Numbered from the stretch's first letter, positions 31,791-41,975 are shown. The stretch is DNA of 64,000 bases from Phytophthora quininea (GCA_011947345.1 JAAVTG010000323.1:124001-188000), one strand, 5' to 3'. The notes: a model not told the origin generated them from the sequence alone. Numbers and translations are program-made.

Positions 31791-32492
31791 CTACGACCAT
31801 TCCAGGTTTGCCAGTCGGATGGTTGCCTGGCACTGAACCTCGCGAAACAGGCCCAAATTGGAGAAGCTGGTAATGCACACGACTGCACCTGGTGGTGGTA
31901 GCTGGGGGTCATCCGCGTTGACGTTCCAGGCCGTGGCGGTGAAAAGGAGCGTGTCGACATCCCGAGCAGTGTCAGCATCGTCGTAGTTGTCGCGGAACGT
32001 CTGTGGCAGAAGAGATCAGGCTGTAAAAGTAAGCTCCAGCTTTCTGTTCGCCTTGTTCACACGCACCTTCAGCAATTCTTCAAGCGGCTCGGGTGCATCT
32101 GCATCGATGAAATGGAGCCGGGCGAAGGTCAATTGCTTGTACTGATGGTTAGAAACCCATATAAGCTTCATGCGAAGGCGAATCCGATCAGGACGCGGAT
32201 TCTCCTTGAGCAAGGCTTGGGGATCTAGGCAATGCACAGAATAGTAATGGTAAGGTTAGCGAAGATGCTAAAGTAACCGACACACAAGAAGGCGTACTGT
32301 CCACCGTAGAGATTTCTTGACTCCCATTTCCGTCCGCACGAGATGCTAGCAGCTCTCGCATGCGTTGGTACGGTGTAAGCTGTGTCGTTTGCAGATCAGT
32401 ACCTTCTTCAACGGGAGTGGGCTGGTCTTCATTGGAGGCATTGGGGGAGGAGGTGAGCTTGTGCGCCTGGTGTGACGGCCTCTTCCAACCAT
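31791..32492 (-). CDS. Three-exon small protein, possible OB-fold ssDNA-binding protein (inner copy)
   Basis: Predicted exons are 32298-32492, 32067-32224 and 31791-32000, with GT..AG introns of 73 and 66 bases at the same positions as in the outer copy. Start ATG 32492 (MVGRGRHTRRTSS); exon 1 needs one frame shift to reach LTPYQRMRELLASRADGN. Exon 2 reads RIRLRMKLIWVSNHQYKQLT then LHFIDADAPEPLEELLK. Exon 3 reads TFRDNYDDADTARDVDTLLF, then GAVVCITSFSNLGLFREVQC, ending at TAG 31791-31793. The alternating hydrophobic pattern and the D-A-D loop suggest a beta-barrel such as an OB fold, but this is an inference. A ssDNA-binding helper would suit a rolling-circle transposon. Conserved introns show that the cargo is a real spliced gene. 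Confidence 0.5.
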
Positions 32493-33043
32493 GGTTCGGA
32501 TTGGATTATGATCGAGCGGGACGCATATCCAGCGGGACGTCAGCTAAAATGGTGTGGCGAGCGAATATGAAGTTTTTTCATATACATGCCCATCAGGCGT
32601 GAACGGCAGTATCAGGTGATATAAGTGTACCTCATCGAAGTCCGGGTAGCAAACAAACTGTGTTATTTATCCCATCACGGGGCTGTTCCCGCTAGGTATC
32701 GGCCAAAGGTGTACTTGCACATCCATGAAGTTTGTGGTGTCATCGACACACTCACTTGAATCTGCCGATGGCATAGGCTGTGGATATGTCGTGACATCAG
32801 GAGCATTGCACTCCCTCCAATGTGATCTTGCCAGGGCGCAAATATCAGCAAAATTTTGTTTTGTCTTGAAGTTGTAATGTAAACAATAAACTTCAACATG
32901 TTCCCTTGACACACGCACATGCATGTAGGTAGCTAAGGGCTGGATCTCGTTGCTGTGGATATGCAATGGATATGCCAATGTACAGACGGATATGTGTTCA
33001 CTTCTCAATTTACCTGCTTCTACAGACTGCCTTCTCCACACTG
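32493..33043. other. Divergent intergenic region
   Basis: This is a probable shared promoter between the leftward OB-like gene and the rightward 2OG-like/C2H2 gene. No conserved coding frame was seen. The layout is the same as 9671-10521. Confidence 0.45.
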
Positions 33044-33781
33044 ATGAACGCCCGTCAAGATCTACTCGAGCAAGGATATATTATCCTCTACAACGCTGTT
33101 TCGGATGAGATGGTGGACAATCTGCTCTCGATTGCTCGCCACGACAACTTGGCGTGGAGCAACAGAACGTGGAACGCAGAGGCATTTGATACGAATCGGC
33201 GCCGCGCGGCACTTCCTGACGCCATCAGTCGTGTCTTAATGGTGGCCCTTCGACCGCTATACTCGACATTTTTTCCACATGCGTCGGCGACGGAGTGGAG
33301 CGTGTGGCGCACATTTGCTGGGGCTAAGGATCAGCCTGCCCGTCGTGATTTCCAACCGCCTATTCCGGGCCCCAACGCGGCGGATCTGAGTGGTCTGCCT
33401 GCCTCGCTCTTCATGTCAACCCAGGACGACACTGTGGTGTACGGGTTCGGATGGAACCGCTTCGTGGCGATTCGCTCGAATGCCAACATGCTGCACTTGA
33501 ACAAGGGCGATGTGATCATGTTCCGAGGTGATTTTATCTACGCACCGGCAGGGTACGAGACCAACAACTTCGTCGTGCAAGGATATCTAGACACTCCGCG
33601 ATACCAGCGCAATGTGGAGGATGATCTACCGCAGACTGTTACTCTCATTGACGACGTCTCGGCAGTGGATGACCTATTCTGTTATGTCCATAACTGCCCA
33701 TACGTGGCGAACGGAAACACCTCGCTACGCCGGCACCTGAACAGATTTCATCACCTCATCTTTCACAGGCTGAGGGCTTAA
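33044..33781 (+). CDS. 2OG-oxygenase-like protein with C-terminal C2H2 finger, inner copy
   Basis: This is an intact 245-residue frame from ATG 33044. An upstream in-frame ATG (32966) exists, but the outer homologue supports the later start. Shared blocks with the outer protein are RQ.L...GYI..Y.AV, ATEWS, DQPARRDFQPPIP, LNKGDVIMFRGDFIYAPAGY and the C2H2 finger (CYVHNC, then H-x4-H in RRHLNRFH). The HxD iron site reads RRD and the distal His position reads Tyr, as in the outer copy, so oxygenase chemistry is unlikely. This is the best preserved cargo gene in the damaged inner element, which hints at continued use or recent decay of the rest. It likely acts in the nucleus as a DNA-binding factor. 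Confidence 0.7.
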   Translation: MNARQDLLEQGYIILYNAVSDEMVDNLLSIARHDNLAWSNRTWNAEAFDTNRRRAALPDAISRVLMVALRPLYSTFFPHASATEWSVWRTFAGAKDQPARRDFQPPIPGPNAADLSGLPASLFMSTQDDTVVYGFGWNRFVAIRSNANMLHLNKGDVIMFRGDFIYAPAGYETNNFVVQGYLDTPRYQRNVEDDLPQTVTLIDDVSAVDDLFCYVHNCPYVANGNTSLRRHLNRFHHLIFHRLRA

Positions 33782-34199
33782 TCTCCGTGGTTTAGCATCC
33801 GTCCCGAAGGCAATGATGATTGCATAGTGATGGTGGTGCTAAACATCCTCGGTTCAATGGGCGATGCGTCTAGTGCTCCCTCCCTTTTAGTTTTTTTTTC
33901 TCAGTCTTTGCTGTAAGAATGATAATGCATTCATCGCTCTCACGTGTTTCATTGTTCACTTGACCATTCAAACTTGCTGCTACGCACAACCCCGAACTAT
34001 TGCTTCGTTGCGATGCCGCTGTTGCCTGGCCGGAAGAAGCGATTGCATCTGGCCTGGACACAGCATTAAGGCAGACGTTAGAACTTGCAAAATGCACACA
34101 AAGTAATATGAACTCGAGTGGAGACGCTTTGCAGAAGGCTGCTGCCAGAAGCACAGCAAAAGTTTTCATTCAACATGGACACACCTAGCTAATGGACTA
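33782..34199. other. No gene recognised
   Basis: A 99-residue frame on the minus strand (33870-34169) has a signal-peptide-like start (KTFAVLLAAAFCKASPLEF) but no recognisable family. It is probably chance or a remnant. Confidence 0.3.
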
Positions 34200-34870
34200 A
34201 CTAAAACACGCCCTTCCATGACGAGCTTACACGCAAATGTACTTGAAGAAGATGAGACCGACCAACATAAGGAAGAAGCTTCCCAACGATCCAGTGGACA
34301 CGAAGTGCATTCGACCGTCGGCATATGTGTACGCACTCGCCGGCACCGTGGCCATGCCATTGACAAAGAGCGCTGTGCGCCCACCGCTACTCCACCACTA
34401 GTTGTCGTTCGTCGTGATGATTTCCTGCACGGCGATGCCCACAGCATTCAAGCCGAGACGCCGTAGAGCACGGCCCGCGTCTTATTGTCAGTGTTCATGC
34501 CCAGAGAGGCGCCAATGTGCTGAGCTACGGCAGATAAAAAGCATCACAGTAGCCCCGACACGTACAGCCAGCCGGAAAGTAGATCGGAACCCCCTGCTAC
34601 GTTGTGCAGGCCGACACCAACAGCTAGTGACAGCCCGATCTACGCGTGCTCAGAAGACGCCACAAACGTGGCGATTCCCTCGGGGATGTTGTGGAGACAC
34701 TCCATGATGACACTGATAATGCCCATGCGCTGCAGCTTCTCCGTGGTGGCCTCGTCCATCTTGCTTCGCCACCTTGAGTTTGCACCAGCTCCACAGGTGG
34801 CTTTACTGCATACGGCACGGTCAAGAATCTTGGCCACGTTGACGATGGCGTCCTACTTGACGCCACGATT
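34200..34870 (-). pseudogene. ZIP-family metal transporter remnant
   Basis: This is a remnant of a zinc/iron permease. The signature of transmembrane segment 4 is clear: MECLHNIPEGIATFVASSEH (about 34730-34670), followed after a TAG by GLSLAVGVGLHNVAGG. Further remnants are AQHIGASLGMNTDNKTRAVL near 34500 and a hydrophobic end FFLMLVGLIFFKYICV near 34240. Several in-frame stops and frame changes rule out function as read. The first transmembrane segments are missing. It lies in the inner element between the C2H2 gene and RepHel, a slot that holds something different in the outer element, so it looks like a captured and decayed host gene. It lies antisense to the C2H2 gene, on the strand of RepHel. 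Confidence 0.7.
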
Positions 34871-35216
34871 AGTACTGACTGCGTAGGGAAATGTATCTGG
34901 GATTTTTGTCCACCTTCGCCATCTGAGACTCACTATGGGATTTATTCACACGCAGTAGCGTCTAAGTAAGACTGTGGTGCGGCAGTGTTCTTCACCAGAT
35001 CGTTGCTTTGGCTCGGATTTCAACGTCCCATGATCTGCTCACTGGCATCAAATGCAAAGTATTGTGTTAGTTCATAACGCTCCTGCATCTTCCAAATCCC
35101 CACGTACACTATATCAAGATACAAGCAAAGACAAGTTATCTGTTCGAATCACATCCAAGGTGAGATTATACCTTCTTACTCATCTAGCTCAAATACCAAC
35201 AGCACTCTTTAGCATG
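34871..35216. other. No gene recognised
   Basis: This is spacer between the ZIP remnant and the RepHel stop codon. No coding signal was seen. Confidence 0.4.
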
Positions 35217-37658
35217 TTACATCTTCATTTTCACCAAAGTCCTCTCCGACAACCTTTGCAGTCGCTTCTCTTCTGCAAGAGCGTCATCTGGCGGCTTTGC
35301 CCAAGCAATTATATCCTTTGTAAGAGGGGCAAGCGTACGAAAAGCCTTGCGCGAAGTTACACGCGATACAAGCAAGTATGGCTGCTGCCGTTTGTTAGTT
35401 AGGCGGTTTTCTGATCTCCATTCGGTCACGACCATGTCACTCAATGTCTCGCCTTGCACTTTATACACCGTCGACGCCACGGATCATACCATGGGAAACT
35501 GCTCAATTCGAAGAGATAGCGATCGTGGATTTCCTAAGCTGCTCGGGGCCAATTTGATGTCACAATCTGCAAACGGACGTGCATCGGAAAACAGGGGGAA
35601 TAAATCTGAATCAATAGAGCCCAGCATTGATTTAGCCGACTGTCCTCGAGGAATCCTCACAATGACCGCAGGAGGTGGGATGCTCGGGATTTTGACGGTC
35701 ACATTTGCTGCACTATCGTGAACAATGCAAAAAGTGGTGCCCGGGCTGAAGATAATCGTTTCTAAAGTCCCATGTGTCCCGTTCGCTGCCATTTTTTCCG
35801 CTCTAACGTTTTGCGTAAGTTGCACTGGCATGCCCACAATTAGGTCTAGATATGGCGCCATTCTGCCAAACTTTGAGTCGGGTAGCGCCATCACTGTCCT
35901 GACCTCTGATGCTCCTAACTTTGCCAGTTTTCCTTGGAAGTTTGCGACTACTCGGACAGGGTACTCTCCTTCTGGTTGCAATTTTGCGGCTGTATGAATG
36001 AACAAATTGTTGATCGAGAGGCGCGTTACATTGTCGGGCGTGATGAAGGATGGTACCGTGTTACCAGGTCTCCAGTCATTAAACACCGTCTGGGTGTTGC
36101 CAACAACGCGAGAGTTGATAATTTCGACAAATTCAGGCAGCCACGCTCCCTGTCGAGCATTCCTGCACCCTCGACCCCACTCTGGGTCCCCTCGAAAACG
36201 AACAACTCCTCCAGAACAATAACATCGGTAAAAGATAGCCACAACTGGTAGCCCGCAAGATCGTTAGGTGTGGGTCGACGCCTACCCGTCCAGGGTTCTT
36301 TGTACAGAGGTTCTCCTCCTACTGGAGGCAGCTGCAGGAAGTCACCGACTAATATCACATGAATACCTCCAAACGCAACACCAGGTACTCGTTTCGCTAC
36401 CCGTAGCAGTTTGTCTAACTGAGCAAGCTGGGACTTCCTCATCATTGACACTTCGTCGATCACTAAGATGTCCACGCAGGCCACAGCAGTTGCATTCTGT
36501 TTTCTGCGAAGCTGAACCATGAGACTGGCTAGCGTTCGGCCACTAATGACGGTGGCGGCCTTCCCCGTGAGGGCAGTCTTCACTATGCAATCGGGGCGCT
36601 GCCAACTAGAGCAAAGCGCCTGAACGGCATCGAGTACTCTACTCTTACCAGTGCCTCCTTCACCGCCCAAAAACATTCTGAGTTGGTCTCTCTCTAGGGA
36701 CTCGTTTACATTGCCGTCCAGGTATGATGCGCCCTCGATGTGCCTCCATCTATTCAGCAATGCTCGTCCAATGAGCTTGAAAGCGTAGTGCTGCTTTTCG
36801 TTGAGTGTGAAATCTCGTGATATGTCTGCTATCGTAGCGTAGCTCTTTGTCTGCTGAGGAGCTGTTAGAACACGAGGTGAATCCCACACCATCGTCGATT
36901 CATCTAATGCATCCGCCAACACTTCAATAACTCGAGTTTCACAGAGTCGAGCTTCATCAGGGGATGGAGCTTCACGAAGGTTGCAATCTGTAGCCGTGCT
37001 CTTGACCCATTTGCGCATATCAGCGATGTCGGGAAGCTGTCTGGTGTTGCTGCCTGGAGCTGATGCGCTACTGTACTTTGACCGCTGCCTTCTAGCATGC
37101 AATGAGCTTTAAAGACGCTTAGGATTTTAGCTACGCGGCTTTCGGGAATAGCTGCAGTAGGGAACACAGCTGGGTGAAGTGCTTGGCTGTCTAGTACTAC
37201 GTCATCTCTGCTGGCATCTTCTAACCACGGGTTAGCGAAGGCACCCACGTCATCACCAGGTTCGAGTTCATCATCGCTGCCGTCAAAGTCCACAGCGCCA
37301 TACAATGAATCATAATCGCTATCGCTGCCATCCTCATCACCGTCATCAGTTCCCGGGCTCGTGTTATCGTTAGACGCGTTATCCACGTGTGAGCTTTCTT
37401 TTTCTGCCCCACCGTGATAATCGTGGATATGATCCATGATTGCCTTTACGAAATCAGAACGCGTTGGCATCCATTCATCGTATGCATGAAGCCACTGCTC
37501 ACCGGCGTTATCAGTCGAGCCAGTTAGGTCTGATAACTCTAGAAATGGCTTGAACAAAATAAGTGATAGTATTGCATGTTTGTAGCGAATCTCATTGGGC
37601 GAGTGCTCATTGACGAAAGGTAGTCGAAACCCTGGATAACTGGGACAACTTCTTGATA

Positions 37659-38043
37659 CAGATTTCCCGGCAGATCTGGAAAGGTGGGACCCATAAAGAC
37701 TGCAAATCTACAAAGCCTTGGGGATTTTCGACATGACGGCAATGTAATGAGGTCTTGTTAATAGCATCAGCACCTGGCCGATTGTGAGCCGGACGTACTT
37801 CTCTTGCAGAGATGTTGATGGCATGGGGAGTTCGTAAATGGTGTCGCCGCCGTCGTGCACGTGTATCACCGCAATGACTAACCTCCATCTTCAGCCCTCC
37901 ATCTTCCACCGCCAACTTGCAACTACCAATGCTAATCTAAAACAATACGTTAGTGATTCGTGATCAGCAAATCGCACTGCTGAACTCGACAACTTTATAA
38001 GGTTTATGTGCAGGTCCAGGTCCAGATCTGCCGGGGAAATCTG
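37659..38043. mobile_element. 385-bp MITE with 22-23 bp inverted ends and TA target duplication
   Basis: The left end CAGATTTCCCGGCAGATCTG is mirrored at the right end (one extra C in the run). TA flanks both sides (37657-37658 and 38044-38045). In the outer RepHel the flanking residues are continuous (GRRY-REVVPVIQG), whereas here the insert separates GKRY from EVVPVIQG. The excised sequence with one TA restores that frame. A TA duplication points to a Tc1/mariner-type transposase acting in trans. No transposase is encoded. Confidence 0.88.
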
Positions 38044-40210
38044 TACCGCTTTCCCAAAGTATGTGTACGGTGCAACGGGTGGTCGGCCTTGAACGGATAT
38101 TTTGATGGCCTTGCAAAAGTGTTTTTCTTCCGGAAATACATCATTGCAAATTCATAGAGATTGACACCGCTCAAGCTATCTGGTCGATAGAGATAGTCGT
38201 CTAAGAACGACACAGGATGATACCGTGGGAGCTCCCATCGGGACTTTCACTCACAAGTTGGCACGAATAGTTGTCAGTCGAGCACAGCTGGTGAACAATG
38301 TCTCGGAGCGGCAAAAGACACAGCCTGAGCTTTCATAGCAACACGAACCGCGATGGAGGTGCTTTCACGTCACCAAGCACCCTTTGAACGGCATGTGTTT
38401 ATTGGCATTAGGATCCATTCCCAGCACGTGCTTAATAAACATATCAACTTTATACATGAACAGGCGAGCAGAAGCACTGTCGTTGCCTAGGTTGGCTTCC
38501 CATAATTCTGCTTTGCTAGGAAGCGAGGCTTCTAACATGTCAAAAGGGATTCAACTGACGTCTTCCCCGCGTAGTAGGCTGTGCCGAATGAATTAGCCGT
38601 GTTCGGAGTTAGCGTAAGAAATAATGTCGGCTGACCGAAGCGCATTTGGTACGCGATTGCCTTCTGCCTGCATTTTGCCCGCTCTGCGTTGCTACCCCAA
38701 ACGGCAGCAAACGCCACTTCGACCGTCTTCAAAACTTTGTGCGCGATGGACTTCGTATTGCTGTCTGGTCGCCGCCCTTGCTGGCGCTGCTCGTTTTCGA
38801 TTAGCGCACGCTTCAATTCACTAGCATTTAATGCCTCGTATCGATCATACATCTGCGGGAATCGCTGGCAGCGAAATGCGTTCTGAGTGTACATGTTTTT
38901 CATGGAGATACGATCGAACGCAACCACTGTAAAGAGTTCATCTTCAGCGAACGTGCGGCTGGAGAGCATCGTGTAGTGCTTCACGCACTCTCGTTACGAC
39001 ACCGTAATGCGTCTTGCCTCTCCAGGATACCCGCGGCCAAAGGGAAACAAATGAGGGAACATTTTGGCGAGCAGATTGCCAGAAACGTCCATTGATAACT
39101 TATTCGATCGCTTCACCAAAACCTGTCTATCGAGGCCGCGATCTCCAGCTCCATTGCTATCTGCATTTAGTTCCTCTGATAGCAGCACCCGTGACGCATC
39201 GGACAATCCGATTCTCCTTTCAACAACGTTCAGTTCATCGTTTTGGTTGTCTACCTGCCAGTCGCCAGCGTGGCCTCGAACATTTTCTTGATCCGCATTC
39301 ATAGCATTCTGTATCGCACCTCCTTCGTCTTCGATATGTTCAATCTCAAGCTGGCCGGCAAGCCCAGCCTCAATTAGTTCGTTCAGCGCACTGTTGTTCG
39401 GTGTCACAGATGCATATAGACAATTGTTGAGTCTATAGAAGTCCAAAACATCCCGTACGCGCTGGCCCCGAATCACATGCATTTTCTTGATCTTACTAGT
39501 CTGCTCCTCCGTAAAATCGCCAACCATGGCGACACGAAACGTAGAGACTTCTGAAATTGACTGAGGTAAAAGTGATAGTGGCAGGCCTGGCGTACAGTCA
39601 AATACGATGCTGTGGGAGCGAATGCAGCGGTGTCTACCACCACGCATGACACGTGTCATGGCGGCAATGCTCACCAGTTGCGTCATGAAGCGCTCTGGTA
39701 ATGTAAAATCTTGTGCATAACGATCTGGAAGAGCTCCAATAAAAATCCATTTGAAATGGCGAACTTAGGAAGACGCCCACGTTCAATGGAAGTATTGCAG
39801 GCGCTGCACACGGTAAACCACGCCGTTTAATGTCCACTGCGGTTGGTGTAACAGTGAAAACTGCGAGGAGAGACCACTGTATCTGCCAAATATACCACAC
39901 ACGGCGGTGTTGTGTATTGATTTCTTAGCGCAATCGGGATTGTTGTGTCTGCCTCGGCCAAACTGCGTCGCATCTTAGCTATGTAGTTCCAGTCAGACGC
40001 CTCTTTCCGTACAGCTTCCTCTCGACGTACTAGCCGATCGCATGAAACGCAAACGCATTCCTCCAATCCTTCCGGGCCCAGAGCTTGGTGAAGTCTTCTC
40101 AAGGCTTTACCACGGTCATTGTCACTGAGTGGTGTCAGCAGTCTTTTTCACTTGGTTCAGCATAGGTGTCGGCAGCTGCAGTACTGCTACCAACGTTATC
40201 GTCTAAAGCC

Positions 40211-40369
40211 TTGGTGGTACCGAGTTTCTTAAGTGCAGCGTTGCTATCTTCAGCTGTCTTAGTGATACCGAGTTTCCTGAGCGCAGCGCTGCTATCGCCA
40301 GCAGTCTTGGTGGTAACGAGTTTATTGACTGCAGCATAGCTATTGCAAGCGGTCTTGGTGATACCTGAC
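40211..40369. repeat. 48-bp tandem repeat, 3.3 copies
   Basis: Units start at 40211, 40259, 40307 and 40355 (partial). On the minus strand in one frame they encode a 16-residue unit (LGITKTAEDSNAALKK-like). This is the end of the RepHel N-terminal region and is not seen in the outer copy. Confidence 0.85.
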
Positions 40370-41240
40370 TTTTTACTACAGTCCTGTCGTTCACCTTTGC
40401 TTTCTTAGCACCCGCTACGCGCTGGCGGTGTTTACGTTGATACAGCCGGTTCCTCGCTCGAACGTCACGGGCTCGGTGCTGAGACTTCACAATAGCTCGT
40501 GCAAACGAAGCCAGCGCTGGAATGTCCACTTCGCCATCTTTATCAAACGGTGTGAGATGGTCAAGTGGGTGGACACTTCCATGGCTCACGTCACCACCGA
40601 GAACTTCACTGGACTTGTCCCTGCCGGGTTCACTTTCCGTGTGAACAACGGCATTCTCCAGCTTGAAGGCATAGTCCAGATGCATTAGCAGGTCATCTTC
40701 GTCCGGTGGCACGCTATCGGGATCACCACCAGCTGTCTCTGGTGCCCTAACAACAGGCGATGTTGTACCGCCCCGTACCCGCAATTCTTCGTCCAACGCA
40801 TGCTTCCTCTTCACACAATCCATTGCAAACAAAGCCACAGATCCAACATCCAATTCACCATCTCGCTCAAACGCAGCAAGATCATCATCACTGTTTGCAC
40901 GGTTTACATTATCACCGATAGCACTGCCAGCGCCAATTCCACTATCTTTCCCACCACCATACTCGGTAGCATTTTCCAGGTCGTAAGCAGCGTCCAAATG
41001 CGTCAACAGATCGTCTTCGTCCAAACTAGTACTCCATAGCCATTCAGAACCAGAGCTGTCGTTAACAAGCCTGCGACGAGCGTTATCACCACTGCGAGCT
41101 CCACGAGCGCCAGCAGCACCATCACATCCGCGAGCACCGTCCCCATCGAGCACGGGACGAGCGCCATCACCACCACGAGCCCAATCACCGCGAACTCTGT
41201 ATGTAGTGTATTCAACACGTGTTAGCTTGAATATTGGCAC

Positions 41241-41949
41241 TTTCGAAGCACGCTTACCTAGGTCGCTTTATCGCTACTGCAGCTCCTGTGATTGCGCCCG
41301 GATCCGCAGCCAACGCTGGACCTTCAGGAGACGTCTCATTGACCTGATCCCCGCCGCGCCGCCTACGCTTTCCACACGCCACCGCGTCCTCCCTTGCGAG
41401 CATGCCGACCGCTCCTCTGCCCCGCAAAATCCAGAATGACACCAGTCAGCGGGCGAAGGGCGGAGGGCTCCGACGTGAAGCGCAGAGGCAGCCTGGGCCA
41501 TGCCTGCATTTCCAGGAGTCAGCAGCTGCTTCGAGGACATTCCCTCCAGGTTTTGACCAATTCGAACCTGTCGTGCGTGGACGCGACCAGCGGCGTCCTA
41601 GCTTCCTGCAGGTGAGCCACGCGCTCCATCATGAAGCCTGCTTGTGGGGCCTGCTCGCTAGGAAGCGCGCGCTGCTTTAGCGGGCGCCTGCGGCGCCTGA
41701 TCTGTTCCGTAGAGTCATGTTTTGTGCTTCAATTGAAATTCACTGAGAAAAGCGAATTATCCTCATACAATTGCCTAGATAGATAAAACTACTCTTCTCC
41801 GTTTCTTATGTAATTCACACCAAATACCGGTCAGACAGGTAAAAGCCTTTCGCCGAGTGCTTTTCACTATGTAGTCCACATACTCTTGTGTGTAGTTGTG
41901 TAAAAATACCGGTATCTGACAAATCCCTGTGTGTTATAAAAATAGTAGT
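41241..41949. other. 5' non-coding region of the inner element
   Basis: The first 450 bases are GC-rich with open but unrecognised frames. A splice-donor-like AG|GTAAGC on the minus strand near 41258 could join an upstream RepHel exon. From 41700 the DNA is AT-rich with ACCGGT motifs near 41826 and 41910. No gene is called. Confidence 0.4.
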
Positions 41950-41975
41950 AACGACAGTTCTTACGAACTGCGAAC
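41950..41975 (-). other. 5' terminus of inner Helitron-like element
   Basis: This 26-base block matches 42095-42120 at 24 of 26 positions. It contains GTTCTTACGAACTGCGA (41957-41973), the exact inverse of 20261-20277. Similarity to the outer end stops at ...GCGAAC, which sets the boundary. Confidence 0.68.

Larger units (their letters stand above)
35217..41240 (-). pseudogene. RepHel of the inner element, nuclease region deleted
   Basis: The N-terminal region (41240-40203) holds two long imperfect repeats (DEDDLLTHLDAAYDLENA... and DEDDLLMHLDYAFKLENA..., each followed by a basic helix). A DUF6570-like block (MTRVMRGGRHRCIRS near 39650) and a Helitron_like_N block (NAERAKCRQK, then FGQPTLFLTLTPNT, 38690-38600) come next. 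In the outer copy about 1.2 kb then encodes the HUH motif and catalytic Tyr; here it is absent, the sequence jumping near 38360 to the later domain. The helicase is well kept: Walker A GGEGGTGKS near 36660, DILVIDEVSMM near 36460, HVILVGDFLQLPPV near 36350, YLLVSRVTS near 35370. A 385-bp MITE (37659-38043) also interrupts it. The start codon was not resolved. This copy cannot nick or transfer strands. Confidence 0.85.
20228..41975 (-). mobile_element. Inner giant Helitron-like transposon
   Basis: This is a second, related element read on the minus strand, bounded by ends homologous to those of the outer element. TCGCAGTTCGTAAGAAC (20261-20277) is perfectly inverted at 41957-41973. Removing the Ngaro retrotransposon (23868-30134) and the 385-bp MITE leaves about 15.1 kb. 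Gene order from the 3' end is coiled-coil genes C, D and E, histone H4, SANT-like, OB-like, 2OG-like/C2H2, ZIP relic, RepHel. That matches the outer element apart from the number of coiled-coil genes and the slot before RepHel. RepHel lacks its nuclease region, so this copy could move only with help. No target duplication is visible. Confidence 0.78.

Noticed and set aside
34000..34707. Plus-strand open frames over the ZIP remnant
   Set aside because: The opposite strand carries the recognisable HNIPEG signature, so these are shadows.
35130..35160. GTTCGAATC resembling a tRNA T-loop
   Set aside because: No acceptor stem, D-arm or anticodon arm can be formed in the 75 bases upstream.
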